64,000 nucleotides of DNA from Pseudonocardiales bacterium (GCA_023252195.1 JAHEXI010000002.1:62001-126000), one strand, 5' to 3'. Numbered from the stretch's first letter, positions 37,725 through 46,956 are shown. Notes: generated by a model not told the origin, from the sequence alone. Program-made: numbers and translations.

Positions 37725-38592
37725 CCAGGACTTGCGCGTTGCGCAGCGCAGCCAGACTCAGCTGGTTGCCCGCCGCTTCCGGCGACACCGGCTGGCCATG
37801 ATCAGCCTGGTCGTCCTGCTGGCGCTGGTGTTGCTGGCCTTCGTCGGTGGCTGGTTGTGGAAGTACTCCGTCGCGGACCTCACACCCGACGAGTCGGTGC
37901 CCCCGTCATGGGACCACCCGTTCGGCACCGACGCCGCCGGCCACGACACCTTCGCCCAGGTGCTGCGAGGTACCCAGATCTCGATCGGGATCGCGGTGCT
38001 GGGAGCGCTGGTCGCGACCGTCGTCGGGACCGTCTGGGGCGCCACCGCGGGCTACTACGGGGGCCGGCTGGACACCGCGATGATGCGGATCGCCGATCTG
38101 GTCCTCACCCTGCCGTTCCTCGCCGTCGCCGCGGTGCTCGGGCACAACCTCGGGGGCAGCTGGTGGCTGATCGCGGCGGTGATCGCCGGGCTGTACTGGG
38201 CCTACGTCGCCCGGGTCGCCCGCGGCGTGGTGCTGTCGCTGCGGGAGAAGGAGTTCGTGGAGGCCGCCAAAGCCATCGGCGCGGGTGATGCCAGGATCAT
38301 CTTCCGGCATCTGGTGCCCAACGCGCTCGGCTCGATCATCGTCAACGCCACCGTCCTGGTCGCCATCGCGATCCTGCTGGAGACGGCGCTGTCCTACCTC
38401 GGTTTCGGGGTCCGGCCACCGGACACCTCGCTGGGGCTGCTGGTCAGCGACGCGCAAACCGCGGTGGACACCCGACCCTGGCTGTTCTTCTTCCCCGGCG
38501 TGTTCATCATCGTGATCGCGTTGACGATCAACTTCATCGGCGATGGCCTGCGCGACGCGCTGGACCCCCAGCAGACCAGGATGCGTCGGTGA
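37717..38592 (+). CDS. Peptide ABC transporter permease, DppC type
   Basis: 291 residues. LVARRFRRHRLAMISLVVLL leads into the first helix. HPFGTDAAGHDTFAQVLRGT is the DppC periplasmic motif. EAA loop: REKEFVEAAKAIGAGDARII, then HLVPNALGSIIVN. End: [14 protein letters not shown]. The stop overlaps the next ATPase gene (GTGA at 38589-38592), so the whole operon is tightly coupled. Confidence 0.94.
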   Translation: MPDQDLRVAQRSQTQLVARRFRRHRLAMISLVVLLALVLLAFVGGWLWKYSVADLTPDESVPPSWDHPFGTDAAGHDTFAQVLRGTQISIGIAVLGALVATVVGTVWGATAGYYGGRLDTAMMRIADLVLTLPFLAVAAVLGHNLGGSWWLIAAVIAGLYWAYVARVARGVVLSLREKEFVEAAKAIGAGDARIIFRHLVPNALGSIIVNATVLVAIAILLETALSYLGFGVRPPDTSLGLLVSDAQTAVDTRPWLFFFPGVFIIVIALTINFIGDGLRDALDPQQTRMRR

Positions 38593-39617
38593 CATCCCTG
38601 GGGACTCCCGTGCTCGAGGTCGCGGACCTGCGGGTGGAGTTCCGCACCGACGAGGGCCGGGTACCGGCCGTGCGCGGGGTGAGCTTCCAGCTGCATCGCG
38701 GTGAGGTGCTCGGGATCGTCGGCGAGTCGGGCTCCGGCAAGTCGGTGACCTCGCTGGCCATGATGGGTCTGCTGGCCGGCTCCGCCCGGGTGTCCGGGTC
38801 GGTGCGCTTGCGCGGCACGGAACTGCTCGGGGCGTCGGACAAAGCGCTCAGCCGGGTCCGCGGGCAGAGCATTGCGATGATCTTCCAGGATCCGATGACG
38901 TCGCTCAACCCGGTCTACCCGATCGGATACCAGGTCGCCGAGGCGATTCGAGCCCACCATGACATCAGCCGCGACGCGGCGCGCACGCAGGCGCTGCAGC
39001 TGCTCGATGCGGTCAGCATCCCCAACCCGGCCCAGCGGGTGGACAACTACCCGCATGAGCTCTCCGGCGGGATGCGCCAGCGGGTGGTGATCGCGATCGC
39101 GATGGCCAATGGACCCGAGGTGATCATCGCCGACGAGCCGACCACCGCACTGGACGTCACGGTGCAGGCGCAGATCCTGGATGCGCTGCGCAGCGCCAAG
39201 GAGCGGACCGGGGCGACGATGCTGCTGATCACGCATGACCTCGGCGTGATCGCCGGACAAGCGGACCGGGTGCTGGTGATGTACGCCGGCCGGGTCGTCG
39301 AAGCGGGCACCGTCGAGGAGATCTTCTACACCCCGCGGATGCCCTACACGCTGGGTCTGCTGGGCAGCCAACCCCGGCTGGACATGCGCAGGCAACGGCT
39401 GCACCCGATCAGCGGCGCACCCCCCTCAGCCCTCAATCTGCCGTCGGGATGCCCGTTCGCCCCCCGCTGCCCGCTGGCCGCCCCGGTCTGCGAGGCCGAG
39501 GAACCACCGTTGACTGGGGCCGGTGGGCATCTGTCGGCCTGCCACTTCAGCGATCAGTTGGTGGGTCTGGAGCCCGGCGACCTGTTCCGGCCCGTGTCCC
39601 AGGACAGCGAACTATGA
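38589..39617 (+). CDS. Peptide ABC transporter ATPase, DppD type
   Basis: 342 residues, GTG start. Walker [15 protein letters not shown] near residue 47; Q-loop IFQDPMTSLNPVYPIG; signature [15 protein letters not shown]; Walker [14 protein letters not shown]; switch [15 protein letters not shown]. The C-terminal oligopeptide domain has [15 protein letters not shown]. Works as one half of a heterodimeric motor with the next gene, whose ATG overlaps its stop (ATGA). Unlike the paralogous importer, the two ATPases are separate here. Confidence 0.94.
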   Translation: MTSLGTPVLEVADLRVEFRTDEGRVPAVRGVSFQLHRGEVLGIVGESGSGKSVTSLAMMGLLAGSARVSGSVRLRGTELLGASDKALSRVRGQSIAMIFQDPMTSLNPVYPIGYQVAEAIRAHHDISRDAARTQALQLLDAVSIPNPAQRVDNYPHELSGGMRQRVVIAIAMANGPEVIIADEPTTALDVTVQAQILDALRSAKERTGATMLLITHDLGVIAGQADRVLVMYAGRVVEAGTVEEIFYTPRMPYTLGLLGSQPRLDMRRQRLHPISGAPPSALNLPSGCPFAPRCPLAAPVCEAEEPPLTGAGGHLSACHFSDQLVGLEPGDLFRPVSQDSEL

Positions 39618-40717
39618 TCCCACAACCCGGGACCAAGCAGCCGGTGCTGGAGGTGCGCAACCTGGTCAAGCACTTCCCGGTGCGTGGCCGCGGGCTGGTT
39701 CGCCGCCGCGGCGGCGAGGTGCACGCCGTCTGCGACGTGTCATTCGACCTGTATCCGCAGGAGACGCTGGGACTGGTCGGCGAGTCCGGCTGCGGCAAGA
39801 CCACCACGGCGCGGGTGCTGCTGAACCTGCAGCCGGCGACCGCGGGCCACGTTCATTACCAGGGCACCGAGCTGACCCAGCTGTCCAGCAAGGCGATGCG
39901 ACGGCTGCGGCGCGAGTTGCAGATCGTCTTCCAGGACCCCTACGCCGCACTTGACCCGCGGCTGCCGGTGAACGAGATCATTGCTGAGCCGCTGCGAATC
40001 CACGGCCTTTACGGTCCTTCAGGACGCGAGGACGTGCGGGAATTGCTCAGGCTGGTCGGGCTCACGCCGGAGCACGGCAACCGGTTCCCACACGAGTTCT
40101 CCGGCGGGCAGCGCCAGCGGATCGGTATCGCCCGGGCGCTCGCGCTGCGCCCCAAGGTTCTGGTCCTGGACGAGCCGGTATCCGCGCTGGACGTCTCCAT
40201 CCAGGCTGGGGCGCTCAACCTGCTGGCGGACCTGCAGGCGCGACTGGGGCTGTCCTACCTGTTCGTGTCCCATGACCTGTCGGTGGTGCGGCACATCGCC
40301 GACCGGGTCGCCGTGATGTACCTGGGTCGCATCGTGGAGGTCGCAACGGCCGATGAGCTGTTCAGCGCGCCGGCCCATCCCTATACCCAGGCGCTGATCT
40401 CGGCTATCCCGCTGCCTGACCCGCGCAAGGAGCGCGCCCGGGAGCGGATCATCCTCACCGGCGATGTCCCCAACCCGGCGAATCCACCGTCGGGCTGCCG
40501 GTTCCGGACCCGCTGCCCCTTGTTCGCCGCTCACCTCACCGACGCCCAACGCCACCGCTGCACCGAAGATGTCCCCCCACTCATCACCCACCACCACCCC
40601 ACCGCCTGCCACTACACCGAACTTTCGACCCTTCCCGCATTGAGCGGGCTCAGCGTGGCTATCGGCGACGATTTACCCGGCTCAGCCCGCGCAATGCGGG
40701 GCAGGGAGTGGGGATGA
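39614..40717 (+). CDS. Peptide ABC transporter ATPase, DppF type
   Basis: 367 residues from ATG 39614. VRNLVKHFPVRGRGLVRRRG is the standard DppF opening. Walker [17 protein letters not shown]-loop IVFQDPYAALDPRLPV; signature [19 protein letters not shown]; Walker [18 protein letters not shown]; switch [16 protein letters not shown]-terminal [14 protein letters not shown]. An extra tail of about 30 residues after YTELST is unlike the family and may exist only because the frame runs into mshB. The stop overlaps the mshB ATG (ATGA at 40714-40717). Confidence 0.93.
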   Translation: MIPQPGTKQPVLEVRNLVKHFPVRGRGLVRRRGGEVHAVCDVSFDLYPQETLGLVGESGCGKTTTARVLLNLQPATAGHVHYQGTELTQLSSKAMRRLRRELQIVFQDPYAALDPRLPVNEIIAEPLRIHGLYGPSGREDVRELLRLVGLTPEHGNRFPHEFSGGQRQRIGIARALALRPKVLVLDEPVSALDVSIQAGALNLLADLQARLGLSYLFVSHDLSVVRHIADRVAVMYLGRIVEVATADELFSAPAHPYTQALISAIPLPDPRKERARERIILTGDVPNPANPPSGCRFRTRCPLFAAHLTDAQRHRCTEDVPPLITHHHPTACHYTELSTLPALSGLSVAIGDDLPGSARAMRGREWG

Positions 40718-41577
40718 GCGGGTCGCGGCGGTTGGTGGTGGTGCACGCGCATCCGGACGATGAGACGTTGTGGACCGGCGGGACGATCGCGCGGTATGTC
40801 GCGGCTGGGGTCGCGGTGACGGTAGTGACCTGCACGCTCGGTGAGCAGGGCGAGGTGATCACCGAAAAGTTGCGCGGTCTGGCCGCCGGTGCTGCCGACC
40901 AGCTCGGCGGCTACCGGGTGGCCGAGCTGCACGCGGCTTGTGCCGTGCTCGGCGTCACCGACCAGCGGTTTCTCGGCGGGATCGGCCGGTGGCGCGACTC
41001 TGGCATGGTCGCACAACCCGGCGCCAGGGCAACCGCGCCAGTGGAGCTGCACCCGCGGGCATTCGCCGCCGGGCGCCTCGATGAGCAGGTCGACGCGCTG
41101 GTCGAGGTGCTCGAGGCGGTGCGTCCCCAGGTCGTGGTGAGCTACGGTCCGGACGGCGGCTACGGGCACCCCGATCACGTCCGGGCCCACCACGTGACGA
41201 TGGCCGCGGCGCCGCGGATATCCGAGGTAGCCCGGGTGTTCTGGGTGGTACAGCCCGCATCGGCGGTGGCTGATGGGATCGCCGCACTCCGAGCGACGCC
41301 TGAGCTGCCCTTCCCGTTGCCGGGATCCGAGGGGCTGCCCGGGGTCGCCGATGCCGAAGTGACGACGTCGTTGGACGTCAGCGAGCACCGCGGCGCGCTG
41401 CTCTGGGCGATGCGGGCCCACGCCACTCAGATCAGGGTCTGGACGCAGGGCCCTCACGCTGCGTTCGCACTGTCCGACGGGGTGGCCCGACCAGTGTTCG
41501 ATACTGAGTACTTCACCCTCGCGCACGGCGCGGCCACCGGCTCGCACGACGACCTCTTCGGCGGCCTGGCGCGGTGA
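40714..41577 (+). CDS. mshB: GlcNAc-Ins deacetylase MshB (LmbE family)
   Basis: 287 residues. LVVVHAHPDDETLWTGG holds the zinc-binding His and Asp and the catalytic Asp; SYGPDGGYGHPDHVRAHHVT holds the third zinc ligand. VVTCTLGEQGEVI and the Cys/His positions fit MshB rather than the related mycothiol conjugate amidase. It deacetylates GlcNAc-inositol, the second stage of mycothiol synthesis. The family assignment to MshB is supported by the neighbours (membrane protein, ferredoxin, dapC) as in M. tuberculosis. The ATG overlaps the ATPase stop, so it is coupled to the peptide importer. Confidence 0.88.
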   Translation: MSGSRRLVVVHAHPDDETLWTGGTIARYVAAGVAVTVVTCTLGEQGEVITEKLRGLAAGAADQLGGYRVAELHAACAVLGVTDQRFLGGIGRWRDSGMVAQPGARATAPVELHPRAFAAGRLDEQVDALVEVLEAVRPQVVVSYGPDGGYGHPDHVRAHHVTMAAAPRISEVARVFWVVQPASAVADGIAALRATPELPFPLPGSEGLPGVADAEVTTSLDVSEHRGALLWAMRAHATQIRVWTQGPHAAFALSDGVARPVFDTEYFTLAHGAATGSHDDLFGGLAR

Positions 41578-41927
41578 GCGTGATCGCACGCATCACGCTG
41601 GTGGTACTGGTCTTCGATGCGCTCATGCTGGCCGCGGTGGAGTTGCTGTACCTCCCGCTGCGAGTGGGCGCGGTGCCGGTACCGATCACCATCGCTCTCG
41701 CCGCGGTGAGCACCCCATGGTTGGTGCACGTCGCGGCAGAGCTGGGCGGTCCCCGCGTGGTGGCCTCGATCCCGCTGGCGGTCTGGCTGCTCACCCTCGG
41801 TGTCCTCGGCTTCGGCGGACCGGGCGGTGATGTGCTGCTTCTCGCGGACATTCGCTCGGTCCTGTTGCTGGGTGCCGGCCTGGTGCCGGCCGCAGTCGTG
41901 CTGGGTCGCGCATTCGCCCGCTCGTGA
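41574..41927 (+). CDS. Small integral membrane protein (Rv1171-like)
   Basis: 117 residues, GTG overlapping the mshB stop. Four predicted membrane helices: ITLVVLVFDALMLAAVELLY, PITIALAAVSTPWLVHVAA, VASIPLAVWLLTLGVLGF and SVLLLGAGLVPAAVVLG. No charged catalytic motif. Proteins of this type follow mshB in many actinobacteria; function unknown. The conserved coupling to mshB suggests a link to mycothiol or its precursors, but that is inference. Confidence 0.8.
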   Translation: MSVIARITLVVLVFDALMLAAVELLYLPLRVGAVPVPITIALAAVSTPWLVHVAAELGGPRVVASIPLAVWLLTLGVLGFGGPGGDVLLLADIRSVLLLGAGLVPAAVVLGRAFARS

Positions 41928-42023
41928 GCGGCGGGGTCGTTGAGCAGCGCCTAGGCAGACGGAGATACTGTGCAAGGCAGACGGCCCGGTACGGGTACCG
42001 CAGTGAGGAGCAGGAGAAACCCC

Positions 42024-42347
42024 GTGACATATGTGATCGCAGAGCCGTGCGTGGACGTCATGGACAGATCGTGCATCGAAGAATGTCCCGTCGACTGCAT
42101 CTACGAGGGCGCCCGGATGCTCTACATCCAGCCCGACGAGTGCGTCGACTGCGGTGCCTGCGAGCCCGTCTGCCCGGTGGAGGCCATCTACTACGAGGAC
42201 GACGTTCCGGAGCAGTGGAAGGACTACACCAAGGCCAACGCCGACTTCTTCGCCGAGCTGGGCTCGCCCGGTGGTGCATCGAAGGTCGGAGTGGTCAACG
42301 ACGACCCCCCGATAGTCACCGAGCTGCCACCGCAGAACGAGGAGTGA
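42024..42347 (+). CDS. Ferredoxin with 3Fe-4S and 4Fe-4S sites (FdxA/FdxC type)
   Basis: 107 residues from GTG 42024 behind CAGGAG. TYVIAEPCVDVMDRSCIEEC begins the first cluster site; the next stretch has PVDCIYEG, and CVDCGACEPVCPVEAI supplies the second cluster. The seven-iron arrangement (one 3Fe-4S, one 4Fe-4S) is normal for this family. The C-terminal extension with WKDYTKANADFFAELG is standard. Passes low-potential electrons, probably to cytochromes P450 or other reductases. dapC starts 7 bp downstream, an order conserved in mycobacteria. Confidence 0.95.
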   Translation: MTYVIAEPCVDVMDRSCIEECPVDCIYEGARMLYIQPDECVDCGACEPVCPVEAIYYEDDVPEQWKDYTKANADFFAELGSPGGASKVGVVNDDPPIVTELPPQNEE

Positions 42348-42354
42348 CGCGCGG

Positions 42355-43470
42355 ATGACTTCGGGCGCCCGCGCGCGCCTGGACCTTCCGGACTTCCCCT
42401 GGGACAGCCTCGCCGCCGCCGCCCGGCTTGCCAGCGAGTACCCCGGCGGTACGGTGGACCTGTCGGTCGGCACCCCCGTGGACCCGGTCCCCGAGGTGCT
42501 GCGAGAGGCCTTGGCGTCGGGGTCGGCGCTGCCTGGCTATCCGGCCACGCACGGCACGCCCGAGCTTCGCCAGGTCGCCGTCGCGGCGCTGGCGCGCCGG
42601 TACGGCGTGACGGGTGTGCCGCCCGATGCGGTGCTGCCGACGGTGGGCTCCAAGGAGCTGGTGGCCTGGCTGCCGACGTTGCTCGGGCTCGGTCCCGGTG
42701 ATGTCGTCGCGCTGCCGGAACTGGCCTACCCCACCTACGAGATCGGAGCGCGGCTGGCCGGTGCCACCGCGGTCCGGCTGGCCGATACTGAGCCCGCTGC
42801 GCCAGGAACCCGGTTGCGTTGGCTGAACTCGCCGAGCAACCCCACCGGCGACGTCGCGCCCGCTTCCGTGCTGGCCAGCGCGGTGCGGCAGGCCAGGGAG
42901 ATCGGCGCGGTAGTGGCATCTGACGAGTGTTATCTCGCACTGGGCTGGGAGGCGCAGCCGGTCTCGGTGCTGCACCCGCAGGTGTCCGGGGGAGACCACA
43001 GCGGACTTCTCGCGGTGCACTCGCTGTCCAAGTCGTCCAACCTCGCCGGCTACCGGGCCGGTTTCGTGACCGGTGATCCGCAGCTGGTCGCCGCCCTGCT
43101 CGCGGTGCGCAAACACGCCGGGATGATGGTCGCCCGGCCAGTGCAGCAGGCGATGGTGGCCGCGCTGTCCGACGACACGCACGTCGCGCGGCAACGGGAT
43201 CGCTACGTTCGGCGCCGGGAGCTGCTACGGCCCGCGTTGGACCGAGCTGGGCTGCGGGTGGCGCGATCCCAGGGTGGGCTGTTCCTCTGGTGCACCGCGG
43301 ATGAGCCCTGCTGGGACACCGTCACCCGGCTGGCCGAACTCGGCGTGCTCGTCGCCCCCGGCGAGTTCTACGGTCCCGCCGGCGTCCGGCACGTCCGCGT
43401 CGCGTTGACCGCGACCGACGAGCGGATCGCCGCCGCAGTACACCGGCTTGATCGGCTGACGAAAACCTGA
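42355..43470 (+). CDS. dapC: Succinyldiaminopimelate aminotransferase DapC
   Basis: 371 residues, class I/II PLP aminotransferase. VDLSVGTPVDPVPEVLREAL and LPGYPATHGTPELR open the fold; WLNSPSNPTGDVAP contains the Asn that holds the cofactor; VVASDECYLALGWEA contains the Asp; SLSKSSNLAGYRAGFVTGD holds the PLP Lys. Converts N-succinyl-2-amino-6-ketopimelate using glutamate, in lysine and peptidoglycan synthesis. dapD and dapE lie 1.3-3.5 kb downstream. The gene order with the ferredoxin supports DapC over other aminotransferases. Confidence 0.9.
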   Translation: MTSGARARLDLPDFPWDSLAAAARLASEYPGGTVDLSVGTPVDPVPEVLREALASGSALPGYPATHGTPELRQVAVAALARRYGVTGVPPDAVLPTVGSKELVAWLPTLLGLGPGDVVALPELAYPTYEIGARLAGATAVRLADTEPAAPGTRLRWLNSPSNPTGDVAPASVLASAVRQAREIGAVVASDECYLALGWEAQPVSVLHPQVSGGDHSGLLAVHSLSKSSNLAGYRAGFVTGDPQLVAALLAVRKHAGMMVARPVQQAMVAALSDDTHVARQRDRYVRRRELLRPALDRAGLRVARSQGGLFLWCTADEPCWDTVTRLAELGVLVAPGEFYGPAGVRHVRVALTATDERIAAAVHRLDRLTKT

Positions 43471-43608
43471 CACCGCCTCCGGCGATGGTGATGGCAGAAG
43501 GCCTCCTGCCAAGCACGTTACGGCCGCGGCGACCTGTAGGAATCGGCCTGCCGGGCGCAGCGCTGGTAGCACTGGTCGTGGACACGGTCGCAGGGCCGTC
43601 GACCTACC

Positions 43609-43673
43609 ATGATCGGAATTCTGGAAGAATGAGCCGCGGACTGCGCGGCTCATTCTTCCCAATCTGTGATCAA
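43609..43673. repeat. Palindromic element A, copy 2
   Basis: GGAAGAATGAGCCGCG (43623-43638) and its perfect reverse complement (43644-43659) form the core; the outer arms TGATCGGAATT and CAATCTGTGATCA pair imperfectly. The right half is nearly the same as in the copy at 36538-36600. It lies between the convergent dapC and CHAD genes and can serve as their shared terminator. Confidence 0.75.
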
Positions 43674-43723
43674 GGTTCCCGGGCTGGTCGGAGGCGAGCG
43701 TGCACCCGGGCCGGGCAAAGCGC

Positions 43724-44707
43724 TCAGGCGGTGGGCTGCAGCGACTGTGCTTGGTGCTGCACCTGCTGCCACGCGGCCGACCAGGACTGTCGCGTCGCCA
43801 CCCGGCTGACCTCCTCGCGTTCCACCAGCCGTCCGGCGGCGAAGGCCACGTCGACGTCGACACCGTCGCCGAGGCCGTCGAGCAACAGCATCACCCGATG
43901 TTGCGCCACGCAGGCGTCCTGGTGCTCACCCAGCAGGTCCTGCAGTGCCACCGTCGACGCCACCAGCTTGCGCACCGGTGCGCGCTCGGGTTTGCGACCT
44001 GAGGCGGCGATCAGCTCGCCGGTGTAGCGCAACCGCTTGCCCTGGATACGCAGGGCATGCAGAACCTCGTCGGGTGGATCCTCCCCGGCGGCCCGCACCG
44101 CCTTGGACAGCCTGCGGTACTCGATGCGGACCAGCTCGACCAGTGATCCACCGGCGGGGCGGCGGTGGGGAGCGGGCAACGGTCCAGACACCGCAGTCGC
44201 CAGCTGGCGCAGCAAGGCGGTGTAGCGGCGGCTACCCAGCACGGCGAGCATCTCGGCACGAGCCGTCTGCCGGTCGGCCACCAGCGCCTCGATCAGGGTC
44301 TCCACCGCTCCACGGCTGGTGTCGTTGAAGGCCGCTGCCCGGCCGCGAAAGCGCTCGACAAGCACATCGGCATCCCTGACCGGTCCCAACGCCCGGCCCA
44401 ACCAGCCCAATTCGGCGCGCAGATCGTCGGCCCAGCTCCGGTCCAGAAGCGATCGGGCGGCCTTGAGCATGGCCCGCATCCGGCGCACCGCAACCCGCAT
44501 CTGGTGCAGCTCTTCCGGGTCCTCACCCACTCGGGTACCGGGGTCATGGGCGAGCAGGGCACGTAGCCGGGTGTCCAGCGCGGCGCGCAGCTGGTGCGCT
44601 GTCGGATCAGACGGTCGGGACCGTACCGGATCACCCAGCTTGACCAGCTTGCCTGGTTGAACGGGTCGCAAGGGCCGGCCGTGGTGGCCATGAGTGACGG
44701 AGCTCAT
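43724..44707 (-). CDS. CHAD domain protein
   Basis: 327 residues. The CHAD pattern of evenly spaced basic helices is clear: DPEELHQMRVAVRRMRAMLK near residue 65, then LGPVRDADVLVERF, EVLHALRIQGKRLRYTGEL near 220, and LQDLLGEHQDACVAQHRVM near 260. CHAD domains bind polyphosphate through such Arg/Lys/His surfaces. No CYTH domain is fused, unlike some relatives. Role probably in polyphosphate granules or phosphate handling. Convergent with dapC and upstream of dapD on the same strand, 43 bp from its end. Confidence 0.9.
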   Translation of the reverse strand: MSSVTHGHHGRPLRPVQPGKLVKLGDPVRSRPSDPTAHQLRAALDTRLRALLAHDPGTRVGEDPEELHQMRVAVRRMRAMLKAARSLLDRSWADDLRAELGWLGRALGPVRDADVLVERFRGRAAAFNDTSRGAVETLIEALVADRQTARAEMLAVLGSRRYTALLRQLATAVSGPLPAPHRRPAGGSLVELVRIEYRRLSKAVRAAGEDPPDEVLHALRIQGKRLRYTGELIAASGRKPERAPVRKLVASTVALQDLLGEHQDACVAQHRVMLLLDGLGDGVDVDVAFAAGRLVEREEVSRVATRQSWSAAWQQVQHQAQSLQPTA

Positions 44708-44749
44708 CGCCTCGATCTTAGTGGTACTCAGGCTGGTAGCAGCTTGCCG

Positions 44750-45721
44750 TCAGTCGTTGGAGTGGAGCATGGCGTTGAGCTCGATGCCGGCTTTGCCCTT
44801 GCGGTGTACCGCCTGCACGGCGCCGGTCACGGAGTTCCGGAGAAAGAGGATCCCGGCTGCGCCGGACAGCTCCAGGGCCTTCACCACGGTGCCATCGGGC
44901 AGCGTCACCTTGGTTCCCGCGGTGACGTACAGGCCGGCCTCCACCACACAGTCGTCGCCCAGCGATATCCCGATCCCCGCGTTGGCGCCGACCAGGCAGC
45001 GTCGGCCCACCGAGATCTGCTCCTTGCCGCCGCCCGACAGCGTTCCGATGATTGACGAGCCGCCGCCTAGATCGGAGTCCGCACCGACGATCACTCCGGC
45101 GGAGATCCGGCCCTCCACCATCGAGGTGCCCAGCGTGCCGGCATTGAAGTTGACGAATCCCTCATGCATCACTGTCGTACCGGCGGCCAGGTGTGCGCCC
45201 AGCCGGACCCGATCGGCGTCGGCGATCCGCACTCCCGGGGGCACCACGTAGTCGACCATCCGAGGGAATTTGTCCACCCCGTAGACGGTGACCGCGCCGA
45301 GCTGGCGCATCCGCATCCGGGTGGCCTCGAAGCCCGCCACCGGGCACGGCCCGAAGTTGGTCCACACCACGTTGGACAGCAGCCCGAAAACCCCGTCGAG
45401 GTTGATCGAGCGCGGCGCCACCAAACGGTGCGACAGCAGGTGCAGGCGCAGGTACACGTCGTGCACATCGGCTGGTGGGGCCTGCAGATCCGGCACCGCG
45501 GTGCGCACCACCACCAGCTCGACACCACGCGCAGGGTCCGGGCCGACCAGCGCGGCGAACTCCTCAGCCACCTCGTTCGGCGCTGCCCGCACGGTGCCGG
45601 CCTCCGCGTCAGGTGGCAGACCCAGCGCCGGGCTCGGGAACCAGGTGTCCAGCACTGCCCCGGAGTGGGTGAGGGTCGCCAGCCCCACGCCGTGCGCCGA
45701 AGTGATCTGTTGATGGCCCAC
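44750..45721 (-). CDS. dapD: Tetrahydrodipicolinate N-succinyltransferase DapD
   Basis: 323 residues from GTG 45721 (start chosen because [20 protein letters not shown] follows; family length about 317). The N-terminal domain includes [20 protein letters not shown]. The left-handed beta-helix starts around residue 165: [19 protein letters not shown], then [37 protein letters not shown] and [17 protein letters not shown], the hexapeptide repeats. Adds succinyl from succinyl-CoA in lysine/DAP synthesis. Divergent from dapE, with hairpin element A between them. Confidence 0.95.
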   Translation of the reverse strand: MGHQQITSAHGVGLATLTHSGAVLDTWFPSPALGLPPDAEAGTVRAAPNEVAEEFAALVGPDPARGVELVVVRTAVPDLQAPPADVHDVYLRLHLLSHRLVAPRSINLDGVFGLLSNVVWTNFGPCPVAGFEATRMRMRQLGAVTVYGVDKFPRMVDYVVPPGVRIADADRVRLGAHLAAGTTVMHEGFVNFNAGTLGTSMVEGRISAGVIVGADSDLGGGSSIIGTLSGGGKEQISVGRRCLVGANAGIGISLGDDCVVEAGLYVTAGTKVTLPDGTVVKALELSGAAGILFLRNSVTGAVQAVHRKGKAGIELNAMLHSND

Positions 45722-45737
45722 GACAGGCCACGTTAGC

Positions 45738-45800
45738 TGATCACGATTTGTGTGCCGCCAGCGACAAGAAATGTCGTCCTTGGCACACAAACCGTGATCA
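45738..45800. repeat. TGATCACG-ended hairpin between dapD and dapE
   Basis: TGATCACGATTTGTGTGCC (45738-45756) pairs with GGCACACAAACCGTGATCA (45782-45800) at 17 of 19 positions; an inner GACA...TGTC pair extends it. It lies in a divergent promoter region, so it is not a terminator. The shared TGATCACG ends suggest the same family as 36538-36600. Confidence 0.65.
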
Positions 45801-45851
45801 ATCACCGGGCAGGCGGGCAGCGCCCGGTGTGGCGGCGCTACCGTCGCATCC

Positions 45852-46925
45852 GTGAACGTGAAGCTGGACCTGACGGCTGACCCGGTGGAGCTGACCGCCG
45901 CGCTGGTGGATGTCGCCAGCGTGTCGGGGCAGGAGGATGTGCTGGCCGATGCGGTGGCGCGGGCGTTGGCCGAACAGGCGCCGCACCTACAGGTGTTGCG
46001 TTCGGGCAATACGGTGCTGGCCCGCACCGACCGGGGGTGTGCGCAGCGGGTGCTACTCGCGGGACACCTGGACACGGTGCCGGTCGCCGGGAACCTGCCT
46101 TCCCGGCGCGACGGCGACCTGCTCTACGGCTGCGGTACGTCGGACATGAAGTCCGGCGACGCGATGATCCTGCATCTGGCGGCCACAGTGCCCGAGCCCG
46201 CGTTCGACCTGACCGTGGTGCTTTACGACTGCGAGGAGGTCGAAGCGGCCCGCAACGGGCTGGGACGGATCGAGCGAGAGCATCCCGACTGGTTGGCGGC
46301 GCAGCTGGCGATACTCGCCGAACCCACCAGCGGCCTGGTCGAGGCCGGCTGCCAGGGCACCCTACGGGTCACTGTGCGTACGGCGGGGCGGCGCGCCCAC
46401 AGTGCTCGGTCGTGGCTGGGCGACAACGCGATTCACTCTGCCGGAGACGTGCTGGCCCGGTTGTCCGGTTACCGGCCGCGCAGCGTCGCGATCGACGGGT
46501 GCACCTACCGGGAAGGGCTGCAGGCGGTAGGCATCTCCGGTGGAGTCGCCGGCAACGTCGTGCCCGACGCCTGCGAGGTGCAGATCAACTTCCGGTTCGC
46601 TCCGGACCGCTCGCTGGCCGACGCCCAGCAGCACGTTCGCGAGGTGCTCGACGGCTTCGAACTCGAGTTCACCGACGGTGCCTGTGGAGCACTACCGGGT
46701 CTGAACGCGCCGGCCACCCAGGAGTTCCTGGCCATTATTGGGCTTGCCCCGGTCGCGAAATACGGCTGGACGGATGTATCCCGCTTCGCCGCGCTGGGGA
46801 TCCCCGCGTTGAACTTCGGACCAGGCGACCCCAACCTCGCGCACACCCGCGACGAGCACGTGCGCACCGATCAGATCACCGCCTGCACGGAGCTGCTGCG
46901 CCGTTTCCTGCTCGTGAGTGCGTAA
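45852..46925 (+). CDS. dapE: Succinyl-diaminopimelate desuccinylase DapE
   Basis: 357 residues, GTG start. M20 metallopeptidase family: [18 protein letters not shown] carries the first metal His and Asp; [17 protein letters not shown] carries the bridging Asp; [19 protein letters not shown] carries the general base and metal Glu pair. The dimerisation domain follows [20 protein letters not shown]. Releases LL-DAP and succinate. The last codons (LVSA and stop) lie inside a copy of palindromic element B, so the natural C-terminus has probably been altered. Full length otherwise. Confidence 0.94.
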   Translation: MNVKLDLTADPVELTAALVDVASVSGQEDVLADAVARALAEQAPHLQVLRSGNTVLARTDRGCAQRVLLAGHLDTVPVAGNLPSRRDGDLLYGCGTSDMKSGDAMILHLAATVPEPAFDLTVVLYDCEEVEAARNGLGRIEREHPDWLAAQLAILAEPTSGLVEAGCQGTLRVTVRTAGRRAHSARSWLGDNAIHSAGDVLARLSGYRPRSVAIDGCTYREGLQAVGISGGVAGNVVPDACEVQINFRFAPDRSLADAQQHVREVLDGFELEFTDGACGALPGLNAPATQEFLAIIGLAPVAKYGWTDVSRFAALGIPALNFGPGDPNLAHTRDEHVRTDQITACTELLRRFLLVSA

Positions 46926-46956
46926 CAGTGCTCTGGCACTGAATGCCACTCACGAG
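46911..46956. repeat. Palindromic element B, copy 2, at the dapE 3' end
   Basis: CTCGTGAGTGC (46911-46921) pairs with CCACTCACGAG (46946-46956) with one mismatch; the inside reads AACAGTG...CACTGAAT. It closely matches the copy at 31595-31640. The dapE stop codon TAA (46923-46925) lies within it. Confidence 0.8.

Noticed and set aside
45738-45800. Terminator for dapD or dapE
   Set aside because: It lies upstream of both genes, in their shared divergent promoter region, so it cannot end either transcript.
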